Shown in pieces: positions 55,094-63,298 of a stretch of 64,000 bases of DNA; position 1 is the stretch's first letter, and each line of letters begins with the position of its first letter. The translations under genes and the position numbers were made by a program. The notes beneath the pieces are model-generated. The model had not been told where the DNA came from. It did not search any database and saw only the letters and a list, made by a program, of their open reading frames with translations. Location of the stretch: positions 1-64,000 of the forward strand of contig NZ_PYAT01000010.1 of assembly GCF_003014655.1 (NCBI RefSeq), read 5' to 3'. Source of the stretch: Planomicrobium soli. GTDB lineage: Bacteria > Bacillota > Bacilli > Bacillales_A > Planococcaceae.

Positions 55094-55125
55094 AAAAGCC
55101 CCGGAATAAATCCTACCGGAGCTTT
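55094..55125 (-). terminator. Intrinsic terminator of the fad operon
   Basis: Stem AAAGC-c-CCGG / CCGG-a-GCTTT with an 11-base loop and T-run on the minus strand. Confidence 0.75.
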
Positions 55126-55139
55126 CAGTCAACCCAAGA

Positions 55140-56921
55140 TTATACGACGTATTTTTCTGTTTCGATCAATTTTACAGCAGCTTCGCGTTTTTTCGCAATG
55201 ACGTTATAAGGCGTAGAGCGCGTCAACTTGCGGAGAGCAGAGAGCATCATGCGCTGATTGTCCCCTTCGACCGCAGCAAGCAAGGTTTCTTTAGCGTCTT
55301 TTTCTATTTTATCGAATGCTTCCTGGCAATAGATTTGCGTGTACAGCAGTTTTTGCTTCGCTTTTTCTTCCCCGGAAGCTGTAATCGCTTTTTCTGTACG
55401 AAGAACAGCCGATTCCATCGCGAAAACGTTCGAAACAATATCGGCAATGTTCACTAGCACTTCCTGCTCCTGTTCCAATTTTGCCCCGTAAGTCTGTGCG
55501 GCAAGTCCAGAAGCAAGCAAAGCGATCTTCTTCGCATTTCTTACCAAGTATTTTTCCTGTGCCAATGCTTCTGCGCCGACTTCTTCAGGCATCATCATCA
55601 ACAACTCTTCTTGCAGTTTTTGGGCGTGCTGGAACAATGGAAGATCGCCTTTCATCGCTTTTCGAATGAGCGTCCCAGGAACAAGCAAACGGTTGATTTC
55701 GTTTGTGCCTTCGAAAATGCGGTTGATGCGTGAATCGCGGTATGCTTTCTCAATTTCATATTCCTGCATAAAGCCGTAGCCGCCGTGCAATTGGACGCCT
55801 TCATCGACAATATAATCAAGCGTTTCTGTTCCAAAGAACTTGTTCATGGAGCATTCAATCGCGAATTCAGCAATTGAATCCGCCACCAACTTTCCGTTAG
55901 CATGTTCTTCTTCCGTAAAGCCGCTCATGCGGTCTTCGAACAAACCGACAGTCCGGTAAACAGAGCTTTCCAAGGCATACAATTGAGAGGCCATTGTAGC
56001 CAGCTTTTCACGCGTCAAGTTAAATGAAGAAATTGGTGTTTTGAATTGCTGGCGCTGGTTGGTGTACGGAATGGTAATTTCCAAGGCATGTTTGGACCCG
56101 CCGATCGTGCCTACACCCAATTTATAGCGCCCGATGTTCAAGATGTTAAACGCGATAATATGACCACGCCCTGCTTCTCCTAACAAATTCTCTACTGGAA
56201 CTTGCGCATCCTGCAGGATCAATGTCCGGGTTGAAGAAGATTTAATACCCATTTTCTTTTCTTCCGGTCCGACCGAAACGCCGTCGTAAGCACGCTCTAC
56301 GATAAATGCCGAAAATTTTTCACCGTCAATTTTCGCATAAACGATGAAGACATCTGCAAAACCGGCGTTAGTGATCCATTGCTTTTCGCCGTTCAAAACG
56401 TAATGTGTACCCGCTTCGTTCAGCTTAGCTGTTGTTTTTGCACCCAGTGCATCCGAGCCAGAGCTTGGTTCTGTCAGCGCATAAGCAGCGATCATTTCGC
56501 CAGTTGCCAAAAGAGGCAGATATTTTTGTTTTTGCTCTTCGTTGCCGAAAAGGACGATTGGCAATGAACCGATGCCGACATGTGCACCGTGGGTAATCGA
56601 GAATCCTCCCGCTTTCGACATTTTTTCAGCAATTAAAGCAGAAGCGATTTTGTCGAGGCCCAGGCCACCATATTGTTCCGGTACATCTGCTCCGAGAAGG
56701 CCGAGTTCCCCAGCTGATTTTAATAACCGGACAGAATGGTCGAATTCGTGGTTTTCCAGCTTTTCAACGACCGGCATGACTTCGTTGTTGACGTATTCTT
56801 CGGTCGTTTTAGCGATCATTTTATGTTCATCGGTAAAGTCTTCCGGCGTGAATACACGTGATAGGTCTGCATCTTCAATCAAGAAACTTCCGCCCTTGAT
56901 CAATGTTTTTTGCTGTTCCAT
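55140..56921 (-). CDS. fadE: Acyl-CoA dehydrogenase FadE (YusJ)
   Basis: A 593-residue FAD enzyme which makes the first double bond in beta-oxidation. The acyl-CoA dehydrogenase core (about 30-410) shows YALTEPSSGSDALGAKT, KQWITNAGFADVF and LHGGYGFMQEYEIEKAYRDS; an extra C-terminal domain of some 180 residues is usual for FadE/YusJ. AGGAGG precedes the ATG. Last gene of fadN-fadA-fadE, separated from fadA by a structured repeat. Confidence 0.94.
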   Translation of the reverse strand: MEQQKTLIKGGSFLIEDADLSRVFTPEDFTDEHKMIAKTTEEYVNNEVMPVVEKLENHEFDHSVRLLKSAGELGLLGADVPEQYGGLGLDKIASALIAEKMSKAGGFSITHGAHVGIGSLPIVLFGNEEQKQKYLPLLATGEMIAAYALTEPSSGSDALGAKTTAKLNEAGTHYVLNGEKQWITNAGFADVFIVYAKIDGEKFSAFIVERAYDGVSVGPEEKKMGIKSSSTRTLILQDAQVPVENLLGEAGRGHIIAFNILNIGRYKLGVGTIGGSKHALEITIPYTNQRQQFKTPISSFNLTREKLATMASQLYALESSVYRTVGLFEDRMSGFTEEEHANGKLVADSIAEFAIECSMNKFFGTETLDYIVDEGVQLHGGYGFMQEYEIEKAYRDSRINRIFEGTNEINRLLVPGTLIRKAMKGDLPLFQHAQKLQEELLMMMPEEVGAEALAQEKYLVRNAKKIALLASGLAAQTYGAKLEQEQEVLVNIADIVSNVFAMESAVLRTEKAITASGEEKAKQKLLYTQIYCQEAFDKIEKDAKETLLAAVEGDNQRMMLSALRKLTRSTPYNVIAKKREAAVKLIETEKYVV

Positions 56922-56966
56922 TGTAAATTCCTCCTATATTTTATTTCTAAAGCGTATTGAATAGAT

Positions 56967-57085
56967 ATTCCGCAAAACTGCTTCGCTTTCCGCGGGTGAG
57001 CGCCGAGCCTCCTCGCAGCTTCCGCTGCTGTGGGGTCTCGACTGTCTCGCTTTCCCGCTGGAGTCTTCGCAGTTTTGCTCCATAT
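56967..57085. repeat. Structured intergenic repeat, long copy, between fadA and fadE
   Basis: Starts ATTCCGCAAAACTGC and ends GCAGTTTTGCTCCAT. Outer arms GCAAAACTGC (56972-56981) and GCAGTTTTGC (57069-57078) pair perfectly. The inner part has CTTTCCGCGGGTGAGCGCCG and CTCGCTTTCCCGCTGGAGTC, the complement of blocks in the copy at 42174-42291. Lying inside the operon, it would be part of the fad mRNA. Confidence 0.75.
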
Positions 57086-57142
57086 CTTTATAAAGTGACA
57101 AGTTAAATAAGATATATTTTTCTTTATAAGTAGTTAAAAATC

Positions 57143-58318
57143 TTAAAGCATCTCAAACACGCCAGCTGCGCCCATTCCGCCGCCGATGCACATGGTGACG
57201 ACGCCGAATTGTTTGCCTTGGCGCTTAAGTTCACTCATCATCTTCAGTGTCAAAATGGAACCTGTGGCGCCTAGCGGGTGGCCAAGTGCAATGGCGCCGC
57301 CATTTAAGTTGACTTTGTCGATGTCAATATTCAAATGCCGGATAACCCCGAGCGATTGCGAGGCGAATGCTTCATTCAATTCCCATACATCAATGTCTTC
57401 AATGGATAAACCAGCTAGTTTCAATGCTTTTGGAATGGCTACAATCGGGCCAATTCCCATCACTTCCGGCGGAACACCGCCTGTGGCAAATGACCGGAAT
57501 TTTGCAAGCGGCTTTAGGCCGAGCGCTTCCGCTTTTTCGCGATCCATTACAAGCAATGCACCAGCTCCATCCGAAGTTTGGGATGAATTTCCGGCTGTTA
57601 CTGTGCCACGTGCCGAGAAGACTGCACGTAATTTGTTCAAGGTTTGGACTGTCGTACCATGGCGGACCCCTTCGTCCATTTCGAACATAAATGTTTTTTC
57701 CTGATATTTGTTGTTTTCATCGACATAGCGCTTCACTACTTCAACAGGAACAATTTCTTCGACAAAATGGCCTTTTTCTATGGCTGCTGCCGCTTTTTCA
57801 TGCGAACGGACCGAAAATGCATCCTGGTCTTCCCGGCTGACGCCGTATTGGGTTGCAACTTGTTCCGCAGTGTGGCCCATGCTCATATAATATTGGGGGG
57901 CTGCCTCTGCCAATTTAGCGTTCGGCCGGATAACGTTGCCCATCATCGGCACCATGCTCATCGATTCTACCCCACCGGCGATGATGGCCTCTGCCGAGCC
58001 GACCATGATGCGTTCAGCCGCATAAGCGATCGACTGCAGGCCAGATGAGCAGAAACGGTTGATTGTTACAGCAGACACGGTTTCCGGCAAGCCGGCAAGA
58101 GCGCCGATATTGCGGGCAATGTTCATGCCTTGTTCCGCTTCCGGCATCGCACAGCCCATGATTAAATCATCGATTGGACCGTCATAACCATCTGCCCGCT
58201 TCAGGGCTTCTTTAACAGCCAATGCGCCGAAATCATCCGGGCGTACAGTTGCAAGTGATCCTTTTTTTGCTTTTCCGACCGGTGTGCGAGCACCGGATAC
58301 GATTACTGCTTCGCGCAT
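57143..58318 (-). CDS. fadA: Acetyl-CoA C-acyltransferase FadA (YusK)
   Basis: A 391-residue thiolase, the last step of beta-oxidation. Nucleophile cysteine in NRFCSSGLQ near residue 88, histidine in ALGHPLGATGS, and second cysteine in TMCIGGGMGAAGVFE. AGGAGG precedes the ATG; 31 bases after fadN. Confidence 0.95.
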   Translation of the reverse strand: MREAVIVSGARTPVGKAKKGSLATVRPDDFGALAVKEALKRADGYDGPIDDLIMGCAMPEAEQGMNIARNIGALAGLPETVSAVTINRFCSSGLQSIAYAAERIMVGSAEAIIAGGVESMSMVPMMGNVIRPNAKLAEAAPQYYMSMGHTAEQVATQYGVSREDQDAFSVRSHEKAAAAIEKGHFVEEIVPVEVVKRYVDENNKYQEKTFMFEMDEGVRHGTTVQTLNKLRAVFSARGTVTAGNSSQTSDGAGALLVMDREKAEALGLKPLAKFRSFATGGVPPEVMGIGPIVAIPKALKLAGLSIEDIDVWELNEAFASQSLGVIRHLNIDIDKVNLNGGAIALGHPLGATGSILTLKMMSELKRQGKQFGVVTMCIGGGMGAAGVFEML

Positions 58319-58349
58319 GTGTTTTCCTCCTCGTATTCTTGTTGCGGCA

Positions 58350-60734
58350 TTAATTGCGCAACGGTTTTCCTTTAACGAGCATATGCTGCATCCGCTGCTG
58401 CGTTTTCGGTTCTGCCACCAGACTCAGAAATGCTTCGCGCTCTAAATCGAGCAAATACTGTTCATCCACCAATGTACCGTACGGGACTTTTCCGCCAGCT
58501 AAGACAAAAGCCAATTTTTTTGCGATTTTCAAATCGTATTCGCTGATATACCCGGACAGCAGCATGCCTTCTGCACCCAATAACAATGTGGCATAGCCCG
58601 GTTCACCGGTAACCGGCACTTTTTCTCGTTTTGGCGGCTGATATCCCATTTCATGCAACGCCAACGCTGCTTGTTTTGCATCATGGATCAAGTGGTCGCT
58701 ATTGACACTAATGCCGTCTACAAAGTTAAGGAAATTGTTTTCACGGGCTTCTTCTGCCGATGTCGACACTTTTGCTGTCGCAATCGATTCAAATACTTTG
58801 CTGGCGACATTTTGATAGTCGACCAAAACCCCTTTCGGCAAGCCCTTCAAGTGTTTGATGTACAATTCTTTGTTTCCGCCGCCGCCTGGGATCAGCCCTA
58901 CACCTGCTTCTACCAAGCCCATATACGTTTCCATCGAAGCCTGGATATGTGCTGCAGGGAGTGCCACTTCCGCTCCGCCTCCAAGCGACATGCCAAACGG
59001 TGCCGCTACCACCGGCTTTGTGCAATACTTGATTTTCATCATGGCGTTCTGGAAAGCTTTTATCGTAAAATCCAACTCGAAAATATTGTCATCCTGCGCT
59101 TCCATCAAAATCATCCCTAAATTTGCACCGACACAAAAGTTCTTTCCTTGGTTGCCGATGACAAGCCCTTTGAAGTTTTTCTCCACTTCATCGACAGCGA
59201 AATTGATCATCTGGATAATATCCAGCCCGATGGAATTCGACTGGGAATGAAATTCAAGAAGCGCAATGCCGTCTCCAAGGTCGATCAAGCTGGCACCTGC
59301 ATTGGATTTTATAACGCCATGTTTCTTCTTATACCGTTTCAGGTCAATCACTTTTTCATTGACCGGCACCGGCTGATAATCCGAGCCGTCAAAGAAATAA
59401 AGATCTCCGTTCACTTCTTTATAGAACGTTTCATTTCCTGAATCGAGCAGTGTTTGGACGAAAGCAGGAATTTCCTGGTCTTCCTGCTTCATCTTTTCGA
59501 TGGATTCTTTAACACCGATAGCATCCCATATTTCAAACGGTCCTTGCTGCCAACCGAAGCCCCATTTCATGGCATTATCAATTGCGACGATGTTATCCGC
59601 AATTTCACCTGTCAATTGGGCAGAATAGCGAAGCGCCGGAGCAAGAATGTTCCAAAGCAATTCACCTGTCCGGTCATTAGCGTAGACAAGCGTTTTCATT
59701 TTTGCGGAAAGGCCTTTTTGCTGTTGCGCCATTTCTTGTGAAGGCGTTTTCAATTTTCCGGCTGGCCGATATTCCAGGGTTTGAGGATCAAGCTCCAATA
59801 TTTCCTTGTCTTTTTTCAGAAAGAATCCTTGACCCGTTTTTGATCCAAGCCAACCATTGTCCACCATTTTCATTAAAAATTCAGGAGCTTCGAACACTTT
59901 TTTCTCATCACCCGAGGTCTGGTCGTAAACGTTTTTGGCCACGTGCATAAACGTGTCCAACCCCACCACATCAAGAGTTCGGAATGTTGCCGATTTCGGG
60001 CGTCCGATCAATGGCCCGGTGACTGAATCCACTTCGCCGACTGAATAGCCGCGTTTTTGCATTTCGCGGATTGTTACCAACAGACCATATGTACCGATGC
60101 GGTTTGCTATAAAATTTGGTGTATCTTTTGCAATAACGACGCCTTTTCCTAAACGGTCTTCTCCAAACCGGGTCATGAATTCGACTACTTCAGGTGCTGT
60201 CGTCTTGGCAGGGATCACTTCAAGCAATTTCAGGTAACGCGGCGGATTGAAGAAATGGGTTCCAAGGAAATGGCTTTGGAAATCCTCCGAACGCCCTTCA
60301 GCCATCGCATTGATGCTGATTCCTGAAGTATTGGACGAGATGATCGTCCCCGGTTTTCTGACCGCGTCAATTTTCTCATAGAGGGATTTTTTTATATCCA
60401 GATTTTCAACAACCACTTCGATAATCCAGTCGACATCCTTCAACTTTTCTAAATCGTCTTCCAAATTTCCGGGTGTCAACAGTTCCAGATTCTTTTTTGC
60501 CGTAAGCGGCGCTGGTTTGTGTTTCAGTAATTTTTGGATGGATGTATGCGCAAAGCGGTTCCTCACCGCTTTGTCCTGAAGAGACAAGCCTTGTGCTTCC
60601 TCTTCTTTTGATAATTCACGGGGAACAATGTCTAGCAGTAATACAGGAATTCCAATGTTTGCAAGATGTGCCGCAATTCCAGAACCCATAACGCCAGAAC
60701 CGAGCACTGCTGCTTTTTGTATTTGGTATGCCAC
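58350..60734 (-). CDS. fadN: 3-hydroxyacyl-CoA dehydrogenase/enoyl-CoA hydratase FadN (YusL)
   Basis: A 794-residue fusion. N-terminal 3-hydroxyacyl-CoA dehydrogenase with NAD fold AAVLGSGVMGSGIAAHLANI, substrate-side HFFNPPRYLKLLEVI and repeated C-domains; then an enoyl-CoA hydratase domain from about 490 (KNFCVGANLG, GMSLGGGAEVALPA). This order (dehydrogenase first) is typical of FadN. Start at GTG 60734 with GGGAGG at 8 bases; a TTG two codons earlier is too close to the site. Controlled by the FadR box just upstream. Confidence 0.94.
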   Translation of the reverse strand: MAYQIQKAAVLGSGVMGSGIAAHLANIGIPVLLLDIVPRELSKEEEAQGLSLQDKAVRNRFAHTSIQKLLKHKPAPLTAKKNLELLTPGNLEDDLEKLKDVDWIIEVVVENLDIKKSLYEKIDAVRKPGTIISSNTSGISINAMAEGRSEDFQSHFLGTHFFNPPRYLKLLEVIPAKTTAPEVVEFMTRFGEDRLGKGVVIAKDTPNFIANRIGTYGLLVTIREMQKRGYSVGEVDSVTGPLIGRPKSATFRTLDVVGLDTFMHVAKNVYDQTSGDEKKVFEAPEFLMKMVDNGWLGSKTGQGFFLKKDKEILELDPQTLEYRPAGKLKTPSQEMAQQQKGLSAKMKTLVYANDRTGELLWNILAPALRYSAQLTGEIADNIVAIDNAMKWGFGWQQGPFEIWDAIGVKESIEKMKQEDQEIPAFVQTLLDSGNETFYKEVNGDLYFFDGSDYQPVPVNEKVIDLKRYKKKHGVIKSNAGASLIDLGDGIALLEFHSQSNSIGLDIIQMINFAVDEVEKNFKGLVIGNQGKNFCVGANLGMILMEAQDDNIFELDFTIKAFQNAMMKIKYCTKPVVAAPFGMSLGGGAEVALPAAHIQASMETYMGLVEAGVGLIPGGGGNKELYIKHLKGLPKGVLVDYQNVASKVFESIATAKVSTSAEEARENNFLNFVDGISVNSDHLIHDAKQAALALHEMGYQPPKREKVPVTGEPGYATLLLGAEGMLLSGYISEYDLKIAKKLAFVLAGGKVPYGTLVDEQYLLDLEREAFLSLVAEPKTQQRMQHMLVKGKPLRN

Positions 60735-60756
60735 TCGCAAGCCCTCCCAATAGTTT

Positions 60757-60774
60757 TGAATGAATGCTCATTCA
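60757..60774. promoter_or_regulatory. FadR operator of the fad operon
   Basis: TGAATGA-atgc-TCATTCA, a perfect 7-base inverted repeat that fits the Bacillus FadR (YsiA) consensus TGAATGA-N4-TCATTCA. It lies just upstream of the fadN ribosome binding site, so FadR would repress the operon until long-chain acyl-CoA is present. Confidence 0.88.
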
Positions 60775-60792
60775 TTTTTTGCTTAAAAAAAT

Positions 60793-60802
60793 AGAACGTT
60801 CT
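60793..60802. promoter_or_regulatory. Palindrome AGAACGTTCT in the fadN promoter region
   Basis: A perfect 10-base palindrome 19 bases upstream of the FadR box, extended imperfectly to ATAGA...CTAT. It could be a second regulator site; no known factor matches it well. Confidence 0.35.
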
Positions 60803-60943
60803 CTATGTCTCCTAGTTTAAAGTAAATTCTTTTTTTTCGCAATATTTAATTACCAGGAAATTTACTTTGACCAAAAGATTAATTTCTTTCCGAATCCACT
60901 TTTGAACGGTACACTAAAAAGTAGAATATGGAGGCGAAAAGTA

Positions 60944-61264
60944 ATGAAAACATTAACTACTATTGAACAATTTACAGAAGTGATCTCCGGAGATGAGCCG
61001 GTTGTTGTAAAATTCCAAGCAGGCTGGTGCCCGGATTGCACACGGATGGACATGTTTATCGATCCAATCGTGCAAGAATTCAACCGTTACCAATGGTTTG
61101 ACGTCAACCGTGATGAGCTGCCGGAACTAGCAGAAAAATGGGAAGTGATGGGCATTCCGAGCTTGCTAATTTTCAAGAACGGCGAGAAAACTGCTCACCT
61201 TCACAGCGCTAATGCAAAATCTCCGGAATCGGTCACACAATTCCTGGCTGAACAAAAAGAGTAA
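60944..61264 (+). CDS. Thioredoxin-like protein with WCPDC active site
   Basis: A 106-residue thioredoxin-fold protein. Active site FQAGWCPDCTRMD near residue 30 and cis-proline segment GIPSLLIF are present. WCPDC resembles YtpP-type proteins of Bacilli. A cytoplasmic thiol reductase or bacillithiol-related role is possible; unproven. ATG 60944 behind GGAGG; an upstream in-frame start has no site. Confidence 0.88.
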   Translation: MKTLTTIEQFTEVISGDEPVVVKFQAGWCPDCTRMDMFIDPIVQEFNRYQWFDVNRDELPELAEKWEVMGIPSLLIFKNGEKTAHLHSANAKSPESVTQFLAEQKE

Positions 61265-61323
61265 AGCATATTCATTTTTTTGAGTTCTGCTGCTACTTAT
61301 TATGAACGATTGAGGTGTTTTAC

Positions 61324-61791
61324 ATGAATGAGCAACAGGAATTGAAAGAATTAAGAGAGCTGGTCCAGTATTACGAGAAGGTCATTAAAAACATGTCTGT
61401 TCCCATCATTCCTTCTATAGTGCCCCGTACTATTCTAGTGCCGATTGCCGGGTTCATCTACCGGGACCGTTTTGAAACCATCCGTACCAAGGTTCTGAAG
61501 TATGCCGCTGAACATAGAGAAACCGAATGCGTTGTCTTCGATTTCACAGGCGTTGCATTAGAGGACGTTGAAACCTTCGACTATAATGAATTGGCGAGCG
61601 AACTGGCCGAATTGAACAGCGCCCAGAAATTGATGGGGCTCCGCCCGCTTTATGTAGGATTCAACCCCCGCTTTGTACAGGAAATTGTCCACGCCGGCAT
61701 ACAAGTAGACCTGGAAGTGTATATAAACTTCCGTACCGCATTGAAAGTCTTGCTTAAAGAAAACGAAAATGCATTATCCGGAATGAAATAG
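61324..61791 (+). CDS. STAS domain protein (stressosome/RsbR-like)
   Basis: A 155-residue protein: a short helical N-terminus (about 1-30) and a STAS domain with the RsbR-type motifs VPIAGFIYRDRFETIRTK, VVFDFTGVALEDVETF and LYVGFNPRFVQEIVHAGI. The threonine in FDFTG is where RsbR/RsbS-type proteins are phosphorylated. No RsbT-type kinase gene is near. The large sensory N-terminal domain of RsbR is absent. ATG 61324 behind GAGGTG. Confidence 0.82.
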   Translation: MNEQQELKELRELVQYYEKVIKNMSVPIIPSIVPRTILVPIAGFIYRDRFETIRTKVLKYAAEHRETECVVFDFTGVALEDVETFDYNELASELAELNSAQKLMGLRPLYVGFNPRFVQEIVHAGIQVDLEVYINFRTALKVLLKENENALSGMK

Positions 61792-61819
61792 ACGTTACTA
61801 CACAAAGGAGTTGGGTGCT

Positions 61820-62335
61820 GTGAAAACTGTCATTCCGTTCAGAGGATTGTCCCAGTACGCTAAGGACATAGACTCCAAAAAGCAGGGCTCCGCGTGCGGG
61901 CCAGTCACAGCTGCAGCTATCCTTAGCCATTACGAACGAGTCGACCACGGCATCAACGAGCTGTACAACATACTCGGCACCACGCCAATCGGTTTGTTCA
62001 CGTGGCGGCTATTGAAAAATCTGCGCCGGCTTGCCGGACAGCGCTATGCCATTAAAAGAGCAAGGACTCTGGATGAAGTGAAAAGTGAGCTGCTTGCCGG
62101 ACGCCCGCTCGCCATGAAATTCGACCGTTGGTTCTCGTTCCGCTGGTTCTCACAGCCTACCTACAACTATCATTGGGTGCCGCTCATCGGCTTTGAAGAA
62201 AAGCCGGATGATTTGGTTTTATATATCCACGACAATGGACAAAAAAACCGCCCGAGTAAAGTTCGGGCGGTTTCTTATAATAAGAACCGGACTGTTCTTA
62301 CCTTCATCAAAATTATTCCTATTCAAAAGGGTTGA
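61820..62335 (+). CDS. C39-like cysteine peptidase family protein
   Basis: A 171-residue protein without a signal peptide. Papain-like catalytic residues are readable: Cys in GSACGPVTAAAIL, His in NYHWVPLIGF and Asp in IHDNG. Papain-like C39/BtrH-type folds act as peptidases or acyl-transferases; the substrate is unknown. Start: GTG 61820 with AAAGGAG at 9 bases. It converges on ypcP with a 17-base overlap, and a terminator hairpin for ypcP lies within its coding sequence. Confidence 0.78.
   Translation: MKTVIPFRGLSQYAKDIDSKKQGSACGPVTAAAILSHYERVDHGINELYNILGTTPIGLFTWRLLKNLRRLAGQRYAIKRARTLDEVKSELLAGRPLAMKFDRWFSFRWFSQPTYNYHWVPLIGFEEKPDDLVLYIHDNGQKNRPSKVRAVSYNKNRTVLTFIKIIPIQKG
62245..62273 (-). 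terminator. Intrinsic terminator of ypcP inside the C39-like gene
   Basis: Perfect 11-base stem AAACCGCCCGA / TCGGGCGGTTT. On the minus strand it is followed by seven T, and it begins 46 bases after the ypcP stop. Confidence 0.8.
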
Positions 62336-63218
62336 CTGGCGCTAAACTTTTTTCCAGTTGGCGCGCCAACAATCTGAGTTCTTGGTCGTCAAACAACTGG
62401 ACCATATCACTCGTATAATTCGGCACAGTAATTTCATCAAGTGATACGTCGAGTGGAATGTCGCACTTGATGACAGCCAATTCTTTAGATAGCAGCAGCA
62501 TATCCTTATGCTCTTCTATCTTTTTCTTTTGTGCTGGTTTCAGTTCATCGATGGCTGCAAGCACGCCGTCCGTCGAGCCGTATTTCTGGATCAATTGCAG
62601 TGCAGTCTTTGGTCCAATGCCTTTGACACCCGGGTATCCATCGCTCGCATCTCCCATGAACGCTTTTACATCGGCAAATTGCGTCGGCTCAATGCCATAC
62701 TCTTCTTTAAACCGATCTTCGGTGTATACATCATAAATATGGAAGCCCTTTTTCATAAAAGCGATCTCGACCGAAGGATTCAGCAATTGCAGCATGTCTT
62801 TGTCACCTGTGATGATTGTGAACTTCGCTTTGTCCTGCCATTGTTTTGTGAACGAGCCGATAAAATCATCCGCCTCGATCCCTTTCTCACCGTAATTCAT
62901 CCAGCCCAATTGCTCGGACACTTTTTTCGCCAGATCAAACTGGTGGAGCATATCGTCAGGCGGCGCCGGCCGGTTCGATTTATAGCCCTCGAACATATCC
63001 GTCCGGAAGGTATGTGCTCCCATGTCCCAGCACACTGCAAGATGCGTCGGCTTCATCATCGTTTTGGCAGCAAGCACATGGCGGGCAAATCCCTGCACTG
63101 CATTTGTCGCCAAACCTTCAGAAGTCCTTAAATATTGACCGACAACAGACGTCGCAAAAAACGAGCGGAACAAGATCGCCATCCCATCCACTAATAAAAC
63201 ATGTGGTTTTTCATTCAT
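62319..63218 (-). CDS. ypcP: 5'-3' exonuclease / flap endonuclease (YpcP)
   Basis: A 299-residue FEN-family nuclease like the N-terminal domain of DNA polymerase I. Metal-binding Asp residues lie in LLVDGMAILFR, GIEADDFIGSF, TIITGDKDMLQLL and MGDASDGYPGVKGIGPKTAL, the last one starting the helix-hairpin-helix. It would remove RNA primers and flaps in replication and repair. ATG 63218 behind GGAGG. Confidence 0.92.
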   Translation of the reverse strand: MNEKPHVLLVDGMAILFRSFFATSVVGQYLRTSEGLATNAVQGFARHVLAAKTMMKPTHLAVCWDMGAHTFRTDMFEGYKSNRPAPPDDMLHQFDLAKKVSEQLGWMNYGEKGIEADDFIGSFTKQWQDKAKFTIITGDKDMLQLLNPSVEIAFMKKGFHIYDVYTEDRFKEEYGIEPTQFADVKAFMGDASDGYPGVKGIGPKTALQLIQKYGSTDGVLAAIDELKPAQKKKIEEHKDMLLLSKELAVIKCDIPLDVSLDEITVPNYTSDMVQLFDDQELRLLARQLEKSLAPVNPFE

Positions 63219-63275
63219 TGTAAATCCTCCATCCTTCGTAAAACACTTCACTCATTATACCTGTTATTGAACAAA

Positions 63276-63298
63276 AAAACCGCCGAAGCGGCGGTTTT
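63276..63298 (-). terminator. Intrinsic terminator of the BCCT gene
   Basis: Stem AAAACCGCC / GGCGGTTTT with a 5-base loop, T-run on the minus strand, overlapping the last base pairs of the BCCT stop region. Confidence 0.82.

Noticed and set aside
62508-63131. 207-codon plus-strand frame opposite ypcP
   Set aside because: Fully covered by a clear FEN-family nuclease on the other strand; Cys/His/Arg-rich translation shows no domain.
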